64,000 bases of DNA, taken from assembly GCF_003020585.1 (NCBI RefSeq), contig NZ_PXUE01000001.1:124001-188000 (forward strand). Direction: 5' to 3'. This document shows, piece after piece, positions 45,111-53,605 of this stretch. The stretch comes from Chryseobacterium aurantiacum. GTDB taxonomy: Bacteria; Bacteroidota; Bacteroidia; Flavobacteriales; Weeksellaceae. The notes under the pieces are model-generated. The model had not been told where the DNA came from. It did not search any database and saw only the letters and a list, made by a program, of their open reading frames with translations. Every line of letters begins with the position of its first letter. Position 1 is the stretch's first letter. The position numbers were made by a program, and so were the translations under genes.

Positions 45111-45487
45111 TAAAATTCTTTACGATAAAACATTTTTTTAGTCTTTTTTGTGGACACGTAGCTGTCATTTTAGATTGGGTAGCTTTAGTGTTTTAATTTT
45201 CAGCTATTTATATTTCATTGTATTATAGATGATTAATTTTTATTTTCTGTTTAGCTGACTTATTTAGGGTGTAAAATATTTTAAAAACGTCGATTTTGAT
45301 CCTATTTAACATAAAAAAGAATCAAAAGAGCGTGTTTTTTGATGTTGAGAAATTAAAATATCAGTTTTTTGAAAGAGTGTTTTTCAATGGTTGTATTCAA
45401 AAATTATAAATACTGATTTTGACAGATGTGTAAAAGTTCTTTACTTATATATAATAGAGTAGAAGGGGGAGGATAGGTAGGGAGTAA
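45111..45487. other. Intergenic region between acpP and the island
   Basis: AT-rich, without a recognisable gene, repeat or RNA. Before the island inserted it would have separated ssrA from acpP. Confidence 0.5.
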
Positions 45488-45489
45488 AA

Positions 45490-45520
45490 TAAAAAAAAAC
45501 ACTGAAAATATCAGTGTTTT
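45490..45520 (-). terminator. Original ssrA terminator, now displaced
   Basis: Read on the minus strand directly after the left att repeat: AAAACACTGA, loop, TCAGTGTTTT and nine T residues. This is exactly what should follow the 3' end of ssrA, which is now about 12.3 kb away on the other side of the island. The assignment as the former ssrA terminator is inference from position and orientation. Confidence 0.7.
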
Positions 45521-45536
45521 TGTGGAGTTGGAGGGA
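45515..45536. repeat. Left attachment repeat (attL)
   Basis: 22 bp identical to 57830-57851; it begins TGTTTTTGTGG and ends TTGGAGGGA. It contains the terminal 14 bases of the tmRNA 3' strand and diverges from ssrA right after them. Confidence 0.85.
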
Positions 45537-45675
45537 GTACGAATAATTCAATTTTACAAATCTTATAAAGCACCTGTTTTAAATGTAATTACCTTTGTTT
45601 ACAATGGTTTAAGTATGATTTTAGAACTGGTTTATTTTGATTTAAGTTGAGGTGAATTTAATTAAATTGAAATTT

Positions 45676-45716
45676 ACCGTACAAAAACCGTACAGTATTT
45701 TATATATTTGTACGGT
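45676..45716. promoter_or_regulatory. Left ACCGTACA repeats overlapping the integrase promoter
   Basis: ACCGTACA occurs at 45676-45683 and 45687-45694 (11-bp period) and inverted as TGTACGGT at 45709-45716. The inverted copy overlaps the end of the -7 box TATATTTG (45703-45710). These are candidate integrase/excisionase arm sites that would also repress the integrase promoter when bound (inference). Confidence 0.6.
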
Positions 45717-45729
45717 AAAACAAAAAGAC

Positions 45730-46977
45730 TTGGCTACAATAAACTTTCTTTACCGCTCTGCCAAAGAGCAAGCACCCCTCAACATAAGGTTATTATTTAG
45801 GTGTGATGGAGTAGATTATGTGTACGGGGCAAAAACCCTGCTAAAAGTAGATAAAGAGTACTGGGAAAAATATCACGACCAAAAGCGCCCTAAAACCATT
45901 GAAATAGCAAACAGGCAAAGGGAGGTAAACACAGAGATAAACGATATTCAGAACTTCGTTTTAAATGCGTTTGAAAAAGCCTTGCCGACTGAGATTGATA
46001 AAGTTTGGCTACAAACAAAAATAGATAGCTATTATAACAGAGAACCTGATAGGGTTCGAATCCCGCAAGGACTAATACAGTTTGTTGATTATTATATACA
46101 AGAGAAAGGGAATGATATTACTCCCTCTACAGTTAAAAAGCTAAATGTAGTCAAGCATAAATTAGAGCGTTACGAAAAAGAAAAAAAAGTAACCTTACTT
46201 ATTTCGGAGATTAACGAACAATTCAAAAATAATTTTATAGCGTACTGTACAAAGGAAAATTACGCTATTGGTACTGTGCAAAGAGATTTAGTATTTATTA
46301 AAACTTTTTGCAATTATGCCTACGAAAAAGGATTAGAGGTAGATAGAAACCTCAGCAAATTGCGAATAAAAGTAAAAAAAGAAATTAAGCACCCTTATTT
46401 ATCACTTTCCGAACTTGAACAAATAGAGAAAGCGGAGCTAAGCGATAGCCTTTCAAATGTTAGGGACTGGCTAATTATTTCGTGCTATACAGGGCAGAGA
46501 ATATCTGATTTTATGAATTTTAATACAGGTATGATACGTGTAGAAAATGGTAAATCCCTGCTTGAATTTAGACAAAAGAAAACCAATAAATTAATGACTA
46601 TCCCAGTGCTTCCTAAAGTAATGCAGATATTAGAAAAAAGAGGTGGGGAGTTTCCCAACAAAATATCCGACCAAAAATATAATGATTATTTAAAAGAGGT
46701 TTGTAAAAAAGCGAAAATAAATCAAGAAATTGAGGGTAGCAAAAAAATGGAAGTAGAGTTAAACAGCGGGAAATATAGGAAAGATGAAGGAATATATGAA
46801 AAATGGGAGCTTGTATCCTCGCATATAGGACGGCGTTCTTTTGCCACCAACTTCTATGGTAAAATACCTACAAGCCATTTAATTTTTATGACGGGACACA
46901 CTACCGAAAGAATGTTTTTAGAATATATAGGGAAAAGTACAAAAGATACTGCGCTTGAACTGTTTAATTATTTTTAG
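45730..46977 (+). CDS. Tyrosine site-specific integrase of the island
   Basis: The protein has an N-terminal arm-binding domain (about 1-90), a SAM-like core-binding domain (about 95-200) and a catalytic domain with the tyrosine recombinase residues: Arg in SCYTGQRISDFM, His-Arg in SSHIGRRSFATNFY, His in FMTGHTTERM and the nucleophile Tyr in FLEYIGKS. I start it at TTG 45730 (ATINFLYRS, a usual Bacteroidota integrase beginning), 14 nt after the predicted transcript start; the longer frame from GTG 45652 runs through the promoter and repeats. The 415-residue product should recombine the ssrA 3' end. Confidence 0.93.
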   Translation: MATINFLYRSAKEQAPLNIRLLFRCDGVDYVYGAKTLLKVDKEYWEKYHDQKRPKTIEIANRQREVNTEINDIQNFVLNAFEKALPTEIDKVWLQTKIDSYYNREPDRVRIPQGLIQFVDYYIQEKGNDITPSTVKKLNVVKHKLERYEKEKKVTLLISEINEQFKNNFIAYCTKENYAIGTVQRDLVFIKTFCNYAYEKGLEVDRNLSKLRIKVKKEIKHPYLSLSELEQIEKAELSDSLSNVRDWLIISCYTGQRISDFMNFNTGMIRVENGKSLLEFRQKKTNKLMTIPVLPKVMQILEKRGGEFPNKISDQKYNDYLKEVCKKAKINQEIEGSKKMEVELNSGKYRKDEGIYEKWELVSSHIGRRSFATNFYGKIPTSHLIFMTGHTTERMFLEYIGKSTKDTALELFNYF

Positions 46978-46982
46978 GCTTT

Positions 46983-47741
46983 ATGATTACACACATTATA
47001 GACGAAGATGGTAACAAAATACCGATTGAAGATTTTTTACAAAAGCGTCCTGAATTTATTAACATCGATGAAAATTTTCATTTAAGAAAAGCTTATGTAG
47101 AGCGATTTAAAAGGCTGGCAGGCAGGAAGCCTGATTACGATTCAAAGGATATATTTAATGAGGATTTTAAGCACTGTATTGACGCATTTTACAGTGAGGA
47201 GTTTAAAAAAATTCAGACTAAAGAGTATGACTTGGTTATATTCTTAGATATGTATCAGTTACTATTAAATGCACTGAAAACACGCAAAGCGGATAACCTT
47301 ATCAATAAAATTCAATACAAATATTTTAAAAGTCGTATTGAAGAGCTTATAGGAGTAATTCAGTTAGAACAAAAGTATTCTACCAAAAAAATAAATGAAA
47401 GTACTCAAAGCGTTAGTGATTTTATGGATAGAGTTTGGTTTAAGGCGGGAATACATATTGCAAACGGGGATTTATACAGAATGAGAAAGGAAAAGCAACT
47501 TAATGGGCGGTTAAAATCTTTTGATTTTATAGCTGGTGAATTGGGAAATAAAAGTTATGCTCCGTATTTTAGTTCTTCTTTTGATAATAGTACTCCTGAT
47601 AGAAATAAAAATATTTATTTCGACCCCGATCATACACAAATAATTTATGAATATTGTATTGAAAATAATATTGAGCTTTGCGATGAGTTTCTCGATAAAT
47701 ACAATACTATTCAACATGAATCAAAAACAATACAAAAGTAA
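46983..47741 (+). CDS. Unknown island protein
   Basis: The 252-residue soluble protein, rich in Asp, Lys, Ile and Tyr, has a predicted mostly helical fold and no motif I recognise. It starts 5 nt after the integrase stop, so it is co-transcribed with it. Position suggests a role in element maintenance (inference only). Confidence 0.75.
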   Translation: MITHIIDEDGNKIPIEDFLQKRPEFINIDENFHLRKAYVERFKRLAGRKPDYDSKDIFNEDFKHCIDAFYSEEFKKIQTKEYDLVIFLDMYQLLLNALKTRKADNLINKIQYKYFKSRIEELIGVIQLEQKYSTKKINESTQSVSDFMDRVWFKAGIHIANGDLYRMRKEKQLNGRLKSFDFIAGELGNKSYAPYFSSSFDNSTPDRNKNIYFDPDHTQIIYEYCIENNIELCDEFLDKYNTIQHESKTIQK

Positions 47742-47802
47742 TACGTATCAATAATTTGTATGGTTTGCAATGCATCTAATTTTGCTCTCAAAGCAAACAG
47801 AT

Positions 47803-48081
47803 ATGGACAAAGCAATCATTTTACAAAGCATTGACAAAGACGCTCTTTCGGAGCTTATTAGCGAAACTGTACGTATTCAGTTGGAAGAGGTTTTAAAATC
47901 CTACTCTCCTAAAGACTCCGAAGAGCTGTTAACTCGTGCTGAGGTATGTGAACTACTCAAAATTGATGCCTCTACATTATGGCACTGGACAAATAAAGGC
48001 AAAGTAAAAGCCTATGGTATAGCCAATCGTCGTTATTACAAAAAGAGTGAGCTATTAGAAAGTCTAATCCTAAAAAAATAG
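47803..48081 (+). CDS. Excisionase-like helix-turn-helix protein
   Basis: The 92-residue protein (start ATG 47803; the upstream ATG 47770 adds an unlikely 11 residues) has a coiled N-terminus and a C-terminal MerR/HTH_17-type winged helix: LLTRAEVCELLKIDASTLWHWTNKGKVKAYGIANRRYYKKSE in sense, with the WxWTxxGKVxAY core. Such proteins act as excisionases or as regulators of mobile elements in Bacteroidota. Stop and the next gene's start are separated by 2 nt. Confidence 0.85.
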   Translation: MDKAIILQSIDKDALSELISETVRIQLEEVLKSYSPKDSEELLTRAEVCELLKIDASTLWHWTNKGKVKAYGIANRRYYKKSELLESLILKK

Positions 48082-48083
48082 CT

Positions 48084-49019
48084 ATGTGCTACGACTGGCT
48101 TAAAATAGAGGTATTAAGACCTTTTTCGGATATTCTTATAGAAAAATTAGACTGGGAAATACTTACGGGCAAAAAAACAGGAGATATAACAGGAAAGAAC
48201 TACAAAGCCTACTTAAAAATATTCGATATAAAAGGATGTTGTTTTGAGCTTACTCAATTTGAAACAGGCAGGGTGTGGATAAGTGGTAGTATCCATAAGT
48301 ACTGGAACGGAAACAATTACAGTTCTATTACACTTACTGAGATAGAAGAGGCGTTTACTCATTTGTTAGATAAATTCGGTATTAAACTTAGAGATTGTTT
48401 GATATTAAAACTGGAGTTCGGAATAAATGTACCAATTGATTTTGACCCGTTCGATTTTATTAACCGATTGATTGCCTATGGACACACATCTTTTGACCGT
48501 ATGGGAAAGATTGGGCGTAAATTTACCCTTACAGAGTATGAGGATAAGTTTTATAGCAAGAGTTTTCAATGCCGTCTATCTACCCATGTTCTAAGAATTG
48601 AAAGAAAGGTTAAGGATAGTGGTTATTTGCGTGCAAAGGGTATTTATACACTGGCAGACCTATTCAAAAAATTAAATGTACAAAAACTTGCAAATGAACT
48701 ATTAAAAATATTCAACCTTTTTATTTTCGATGATTGGAGTATAAACGAAAACGAATTAACGACCAAACAACAGGTAGAACTGGCAAAGTATCGAAATAGT
48801 GAATATTGGTGCAGGAAAAATAAAAAGCAAAAAAACACCTTGTATAGGGGGTTGGATGCGGAGGAACGCAGGAGCGCAAAAGATAAATTTCGTACTATCA
48901 TTAAAAAATATGGTGACGAAAATTATTTATCGATTGTCAAAGAAAATGTTATATGGACTTTAGAGCTCTTGCAAAAAGAATATTTTACAAAATCCCATGT
49001 TTCCGAAGTTCAAATGTGA
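48084..49019 (+). CDS. Possible phage/plasmid-type replication protein
   Basis: The 311-residue protein has an N-terminal DNA-binding-like domain (CYDWLKIEVLRPFSD... ISGSIHKYWNG), a central part with NVPIDFDPFDFINRLIAYG, and the segment HVLRIERKVKDSGYLRAKGI followed by YTLADLFKKL, which resembles gene II/X-type (rolling-circle) replication proteins of filamentous phages and small plasmids. I cannot identify the catalytic tyrosine with certainty. If correct, the island could replicate or be rescued as a circle after excision. It is the last gene before the non-coding region. Confidence 0.5.
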   Translation: MCYDWLKIEVLRPFSDILIEKLDWEILTGKKTGDITGKNYKAYLKIFDIKGCCFELTQFETGRVWISGSIHKYWNGNNYSSITLTEIEEAFTHLLDKFGIKLRDCLILKLEFGINVPIDFDPFDFINRLIAYGHTSFDRMGKIGRKFTLTEYEDKFYSKSFQCRLSTHVLRIERKVKDSGYLRAKGIYTLADLFKKLNVQKLANELLKIFNLFIFDDWSINENELTTKQQVELAKYRNSEYWCRKNKKQKNTLYRGLDAEERRSAKDKFRTIIKKYGDENYLSIVKENVIWTLELLQKEYFTKSHVSEVQM

Positions 49020-49043
49020 GTTCGGAAACATGGGGATTTTTTT
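48991..49043 (+). terminator. Terminator overlapping the end of the Rep-like gene
   Basis: AATCCCATGTTTCCGAA pairs with TTCGGAAACATGGGGATT around a 13-nt loop that contains the stop codon, then seven T residues. The left arm is coding sequence. Confidence 0.88.
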
Positions 49044-49137
49044 ATACATAAATAAACCCGAGCAGTAAAACTCAAGTAGTATTGTGCTATTCAAAGATTC
49101 GTAAGCCTACACTTATAATATTGCAAGTATAGATGTT

Positions 49138-49269
49138 ATGAGAAACAAAAAAGGCAAATTGAATGATTTTGTGAAGTAGCCTATTTCTTCCTATTCATGG
49201 TGCTTTGCTTACAAAAAGAAGCGTAAATATATGTCACGTTATGGTACGCCAATGGGAGAGGAAAAGTAA
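49138..49269 (+). pseudogene. Short frame interrupted by a single in-frame TAG
   Basis: ATG 49138 opens 13 codons, then TAG, then 29 further in-frame codons to TAA at 49267-49269, containing an internal ATG. The joined translation is basic and aromatic-rich (SYSWCFAYKKKRKYMSRYG), more protein-like than expected by chance. It may be a small gene with one nonsense change, or random. No family recognised. Confidence 0.25.
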
Positions 49270-49804
49270 ACACAACATGAGTCAGGTGTAAAGCTTCCTT
49301 TTAAGAAACGAAAAAGCTTTGTTCATAGCCTTTTTCATCTCTTTTTCGCTTTACTATGTTTTCAGCTAAAGAGGCTTTCTAATTTTAATAAAAAGTGTTT
49401 TTCACCGTTTTTCTTTCTCTCATGTCAAATAAAGCAATGTTTTCCGCAGGAAAAATTATTTTTAGAATATCATATAAATATACTTTTCATGATTAGATAC
49501 TTTTCAAAAGAATAAAGTAAATGAACACTTTAAACTGTCTGTTTAAAGATGTTTGACTTTAGAAAGTAGAAAGAACTGAAAAGCAAAAAAGCGGTCTTTT
49601 TATTAAAATCTATTTCGGGTGATAAAAAACTGCTGTAATGCCACTATCAATAGATGTTACAGCGAATAACTCGAATCAGTTGCCATGTAAAAAACGACTA
49701 TAGTAGCAATGCCAAAACAAAACTCTCAATTTTTCGTTTTTATATTCATTTTGCAGGAAAGAAAAAAACACTACTTTTGACATTCAAATTTTTACGATAA
49801 ACAA

Positions 49805-49938
49805 GCGTAAGCTATCGTGTCGGTTACAGAAAACTCGGAATCTTCTAAAAGACCAAACTCGATAGACTTACGCCCGTGCCTTATAGTGGGCGTGGGCGAA
49901 GTCTTTCTGGTCTTTAGGCATCCGAGTGCCTCTGTAAC
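49805..49938. ncRNA. Nested stem-loop with a competing alternative fold
   Basis: Four nested helices: 49823-49830/49931-49938 (GTTACAGA), 49834-49839/49921-49926 (CTCGGA), 49845-49854/49909-49917 (CTAAAAGACC, one bulge) and 49864-49875/49894-49904 (AGACTT-a-CGCCC). A competing helix pairs 49805-49817 (GCGTAAGCTATCG) with 49860-49873, with one bulged A, and excludes the innermost stem. The element could be a structured RNA, a replication or transfer origin, or a folded single-stranded recombination site. Strand and function are unknown. Confidence 0.5.
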
Positions 49939-50191
49939 GGATTGGCTTTTGTCTCACGCCTTTTGCATTATAATTACTCTACTTCGAGACATGGTAGAAC
50001 ACCTTTTGAGAATGAAAAAAAGTGTTTTTACTAAATTTTTGTTTTTTCCTGCGGATTCCCGTAAGGAAACCTCATCCATTATTAAGTATTTGCATTCTTA
50101 TTTGCTTCAAAAGAGGCTCAAAAATCCTTTTACTCTAATACAGTGTATAAAGCCTTACCTCTGAATCTTAAAACCTATTAAAATCAAATAA

Positions 50192-50836
50192 ATGAAATCA
50201 AAATTTTACATCGCAGGACTGGTTCTTATTGTCTTTACCTCAACGAATGCGCAAAAGCTCTCTGAAATTGACACTTTGACCTATACAAAAATGCTTGATA
50301 AGCAGGAAGCAAAGAGTTTTAAAATGGGAATGGATATTAAACATTATTTAGCCTCAGATAAGAATGTTTACAAGGTTGGAGATACATTAGTGCTTGGTAA
50401 TCCTACGGGAGAATCAAAATCCGCATTCAGCAAAAAAAGAAATTTCGAATACCTTTTTTACGGAAAGCCTGCGGGTGTATTGCTTAAAGGGATGAGGTAT
50501 GTCGAGGAAGAATACAAAGATTACAAAGTAACAGTTGAAAAGATTCAGTTTAATAAAGGTTCTTTAGGTCTGGAAAATTATGTTTTCTTCTATGTAAAGC
50601 CTTTACCTTCTACTAACTTTAATCTGCTTGACCAGTATATTACCTTGACAATGGTTGATAATGCTATTATGAAAGGAGAAATTAAGCCGTTGAGAAGCAC
50701 CCGACCATTAACGCGAGAGGAAGCGATAGAACTTCTTAAAAAGAAAAAGGAGGAGTTAGACCTCGATATTATTACTAAAGAAGAATTTGAAGCGTTTAAG
50801 GAGAAAATTAGCCCTATTATCAAAACGGGTAAATAG
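50192..50836 (+). CDS. Secreted hypothetical protein with SHOCT-like tail
   Basis: The 214-residue protein has a signal peptide (about 1-20, TSTNAQ), a middle domain with YKVGDTLVLGNPTG, and a C-terminal helical segment LLKKKKEELDLDIITKEEFEAFKEKI that resembles the SHOCT oligomerisation motif. Function unknown. It has its own terminator, so it is separate from the operon that follows. The first gene after the non-coding region. Confidence 0.75.
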   Translation: MKSKFYIAGLVLIVFTSTNAQKLSEIDTLTYTKMLDKQEAKSFKMGMDIKHYLASDKNVYKVGDTLVLGNPTGESKSAFSKKRNFEYLFYGKPAGVLLKGMRYVEEEYKDYKVTVEKIQFNKGSLGLENYVFFYVKPLPSTNFNLLDQYITLTMVDNAIMKGEIKPLRSTRPLTREEAIELLKKKKEELDLDIITKEEFEAFKEKISPIIKTGK

Positions 50837-50877
50837 CAACCTCAGAAAAAAAAGAAAAAAAACAGACATCAAAAGTT

Positions 50878-50908
50878 AATGCGACGTTTTTTGTCGCATT
50901 CTGTTTTT
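50878..50908 (+). terminator. Terminator after the SHOCT-like gene
   Basis: AATGCGAC and GTCGCATT pair around a T-rich 7-nt loop; an outer AACAG/CTGTT helix and T residues follow. Confidence 0.85.
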
Positions 50909-51010
50909 AGATTTGTCAAAAATATAGGTGTAAATTCAAAATACCGTGAAAATACCTATAATATGTTAAAGACATTTTAATTATAATTGTCACTATAAAA
51001 CACCAATGCA

Positions 51011-52498
51011 ATGCGAAAAATTTATTTTACCGCTATCTCATTATGTATCTATCAGTTAGGATTTACGCAAATTCCTAACTTACCTACTATCTCCAGACCA
51101 CAAGCAAGTGGGTTAGGCAATTACTCCAGTAATGATTTTGGAAGTTCTGTAAGTGGTAGAAGCTCCCCAAGAAACTATACTCCCAATATTCCGAATCGTT
51201 CAAACTCCGCACAGCAACAAAATGATTATGCACTACAACAGTCAAGGTCACAGAATAATGCTGTCATGCAGAATATAGATAGGGATATGGCAGAAGTTCA
51301 GGAAATGCAATTCCGTGAGTGGGTAAACAACGGTAGAAATATGCCGTATGATTTACCGTCATTATCAGCAAAAGCAGGAACACAATCTTATTATGATGCT
51401 TTTAGTACACTTTCAGGAATGGATTCCGAAAATTACTCGTTAGCTGATGTCAATTTTACAGTAGAAAATGCTTATTACGACAATAAACGAGATTTAAAAG
51501 GCTTCAAATCGGGAATCCAAAAAACAGCCAAACAATTATTGCAGAAAATGAAGGAACGAAAGCAGGACACGGAAAGCAATGTTTCTAAAAACCTGATGTT
51601 GTTTGAATATTTTTCTAAGGATATGAAATTAGGAGGAACAACCCATAAAGCCTTTGAATATGATTTTAAGGATTATATGGGCGAAAAAGATTACTCAAAG
51701 ATGTTCGTTTCTAAATTGCTAAAGACGGGTTCAGGACAATGCCACTCAATGCCTTTATTATACCTGATTATTGCAGAAGCTATGGGAGCAGAAGCGCACT
51801 TGTCATTAGCTCCGAATCATTCTTACGTTCGTTTTATGGATGATGAAGGACAGTACAGAAATATTGAACTTACCAACGGTATGTTTTCAACGGATACCTC
51901 TTTGTTAGAATCTGGTTACATCAAGTCCGAAGCCTTGCAGAATAAAGCATACATGGAAAACCTTTCCAAAAATGAATTATTAGGAATGGCTTATTTCGAT
52001 TTGGCGAGAGGATATGTTAAAAAATTTGGATATGACGAGTTTGTAGGCAAGGTAGTAGAAAAGGCGTTAGAACTTTATCCGAACGGACTTGCTCCGAACA
52101 TGGAAAAGGCAAATGTAAGTCAGGCAAGATTTGCCCGTGTAATGAAAAACTTAGGAATCAATCCCGAAAACAGACAAGATTTACAGAGGATTGGATATTT
52201 CCCAAAGGCGATTGAACAACTAAATAATGTTAATCAGCAATTTAACAAGATTGATGAACTTGGTTATACGGAAATGCCTGCATCAGCTTATGAATCGTGG
52301 TTGACAAGTCTGAAAACGGAGAAGAATAAACAGGAAAGCGAAGCACTCGCACAAAAAATATATCTGTACCAACGTCAAAAACAAATAGATAAACAACAGC
52401 AGGAAGCAGTAAGAAAAGCACAGGAACAGAAGAAAAAAGAATCAGAGAAATCAAAGGGAAAAGCCCAATATTTCCCAATAGACCCAACAAAATTATGA
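51011..52498 (+). CDS. Secreted transglutaminase-like protein (long paralogue)
   Basis: The 495-residue protein has a signal peptide (about 1-19, LGFTQ), an Asn/Ser/Gln-rich low-complexity N-terminus (about 20-95), and a transglutaminase-like/papain-fold region: Cys244 in SGQCHSMPLLYL, His270 in LAPNHSYVRF and an acidic residue in YRNIELTNG, which would form a Cys-His-Asp/Asn-type triad. A helical TPR-like part and a Gln/Lys-rich coiled C-terminus follow. It overlaps the next, related gene by 4 nt (ATGA). It may process or present the downstream toxin (inference). Confidence 0.8.
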   Translation: MRKIYFTAISLCIYQLGFTQIPNLPTISRPQASGLGNYSSNDFGSSVSGRSSPRNYTPNIPNRSNSAQQQNDYALQQSRSQNNAVMQNIDRDMAEVQEMQFREWVNNGRNMPYDLPSLSAKAGTQSYYDAFSTLSGMDSENYSLADVNFTVENAYYDNKRDLKGFKSGIQKTAKQLLQKMKERKQDTESNVSKNLMLFEYFSKDMKLGGTTHKAFEYDFKDYMGEKDYSKMFVSKLLKTGSGQCHSMPLLYLIIAEAMGAEAHLSLAPNHSYVRFMDDEGQYRNIELTNGMFSTDTSLLESGYIKSEALQNKAYMENLSKNELLGMAYFDLARGYVKKFGYDEFVGKVVEKALELYPNGLAPNMEKANVSQARFARVMKNLGINPENRQDLQRIGYFPKAIEQLNNVNQQFNKIDELGYTEMPASAYESWLTSLKTEKNKQESEALAQKIYLYQRQKQIDKQQQEAVRKAQEQKKKESEKSKGKAQYFPIDPTKL

Positions 52499-53601
52499 TG
52501 AAAAAACTATTACACATTAAACTCTTTACAATACTTTTTATCAGCAGTATTACAAGCATAAAAGCACAAAATAATCAGTTTTACAATGATTCCTACCAGA
52601 CTATTGATAATATGCTTAATGATACACAGCTGTACAGCTTCAAAGAAGCCGTTTTTAGCGTGGAAAATGCCTATTATCAAGGGAAGTTAGATATTAACAA
52701 ATTAAACGGAGAAATCGGCTTTTTAAAGAACTTCGCAAACTCTATTTTGAAGAGCCGAGATTTAACATACAAAGAATCCGATAAAGACAAGGTAAGCAAG
52801 TATGCAACAGTATATTCCATTATGTGCCAAACCTTACCTGTTGCCTACAAAGATACTGTGATACAGTACAAACCATTTACTTATGATTTTACAGATGTGT
52901 TCGGACATAATGATATTAGCAACCTGTTTGTATCAAAGTTATTGGTAACGAAAAAAGGAAACTGCAATTCAATGCCGTATCTATACAAGATTTTGGCAGA
53001 GGAAATCGGAGCAGATGCCAATTTAGCGTTAGCACCGAACCATGTTTATATCAAGCATAACATTAAAGCAGGTGGTTGGTTCAATACGGAGCTTACAAGC
53101 GGTATTTTTCCTATTGATGCGTGGTTGACAGCTTCGGGGTATATTCATTTGGATGCCATTAAAAATGGTGTATTTATGAAAGCCCTGAACAACAAGGAAA
53201 GTTTAGCATTATGCTTATTTGATTTAGCACAGGCTTACAATAGAAGTTTTCCCAGTAATGACGGAGAATTTGTTTTAAAAACGCTTGTCAGAGCATTAGA
53301 AGTCTATCCAAATTTTGCTAAAGCACTGATATTACAAGCAGAAACCCACAAAGAGCAGTTTACTAAATTGATGGATAGACACAACCTGAAAACAGATAAT
53401 GCCGAAAATTTAAAACTCGTACAACAGCAAGACCCAAAAGCGAAAGAACTGTTTGAATTGATGAATAAGGAGTACGGACATATTTACGAAATAGGCTACC
53501 GACAAATGCCCGAAGAAATGTATTTAGATTGGTTGGTGTCACTAAAAACTGAAAGAGAAAAATTTGAGAACAAAAAATTATTAAACAACTTTACAAAATA
53601 A
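52495..53601 (+). CDS. Secreted transglutaminase-like protein (short paralogue)
   Basis: The 368-residue paralogue of the preceding protein has a signal peptide (about 1-25, SIKAQ), the same core with Cys157 in KGNCNSMPYLY, His183 in LAPNHVYIKH and NTELTSG, and the same helical tail (VLKTLVRALEVYPNFAKAL). It lacks the long low-complexity N-terminus and charged C-terminus. The two copies keep the putative catalytic residues, which argues for activity in both. The toxin gene starts 4 nt after its stop. Confidence 0.8.
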   Translation: MMKKLLHIKLFTILFISSITSIKAQNNQFYNDSYQTIDNMLNDTQLYSFKEAVFSVENAYYQGKLDINKLNGEIGFLKNFANSILKSRDLTYKESDKDKVSKYATVYSIMCQTLPVAYKDTVIQYKPFTYDFTDVFGHNDISNLFVSKLLVTKKGNCNSMPYLYKILAEEIGADANLALAPNHVYIKHNIKAGGWFNTELTSGIFPIDAWLTASGYIHLDAIKNGVFMKALNNKESLALCLFDLAQAYNRSFPSNDGEFVLKTLVRALEVYPNFAKALILQAETHKEQFTKLMDRHNLKTDNAENLKLVQQQDPKAKELFELMNKEYGHIYEIGYRQMPEEMYLDWLVSLKTEREKFENKKLLNNFTK

Positions 53602-53605
53602 CCAA

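Larger units (their letters stand above)
49044..50191. other. Island non-coding region
   Basis: Over 1.1 kb without a convincing gene. It holds a short frame interrupted by TAG (49138-49269), a TTTTCC-GCA-GGAAAA hairpin (49439-49453) whose sequence recurs inverted at 50043-50055 (13 bp), and the large structured element at 49805-49938. An open frame at 49817-50164 runs through the stem-loop and is not credible as a gene. Base composition is more GC-rich around the stem-loop than in the flanks. Confidence 0.6.

Noticed and set aside
49823-49938. Integron attC site
   Set aside because: The outer arms read GTTACAG...CTGTAAC, the reverse order of the RYYYAAC...GTTRRRY boundaries of attC, and no integron integrase is present.
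49817-50164. 115-residue open frame in the island non-coding region
   Set aside because: Its first 120 nt are the nested stem-loop, which explains the absence of stops; the translation has no family likeness and starts inside a helix.
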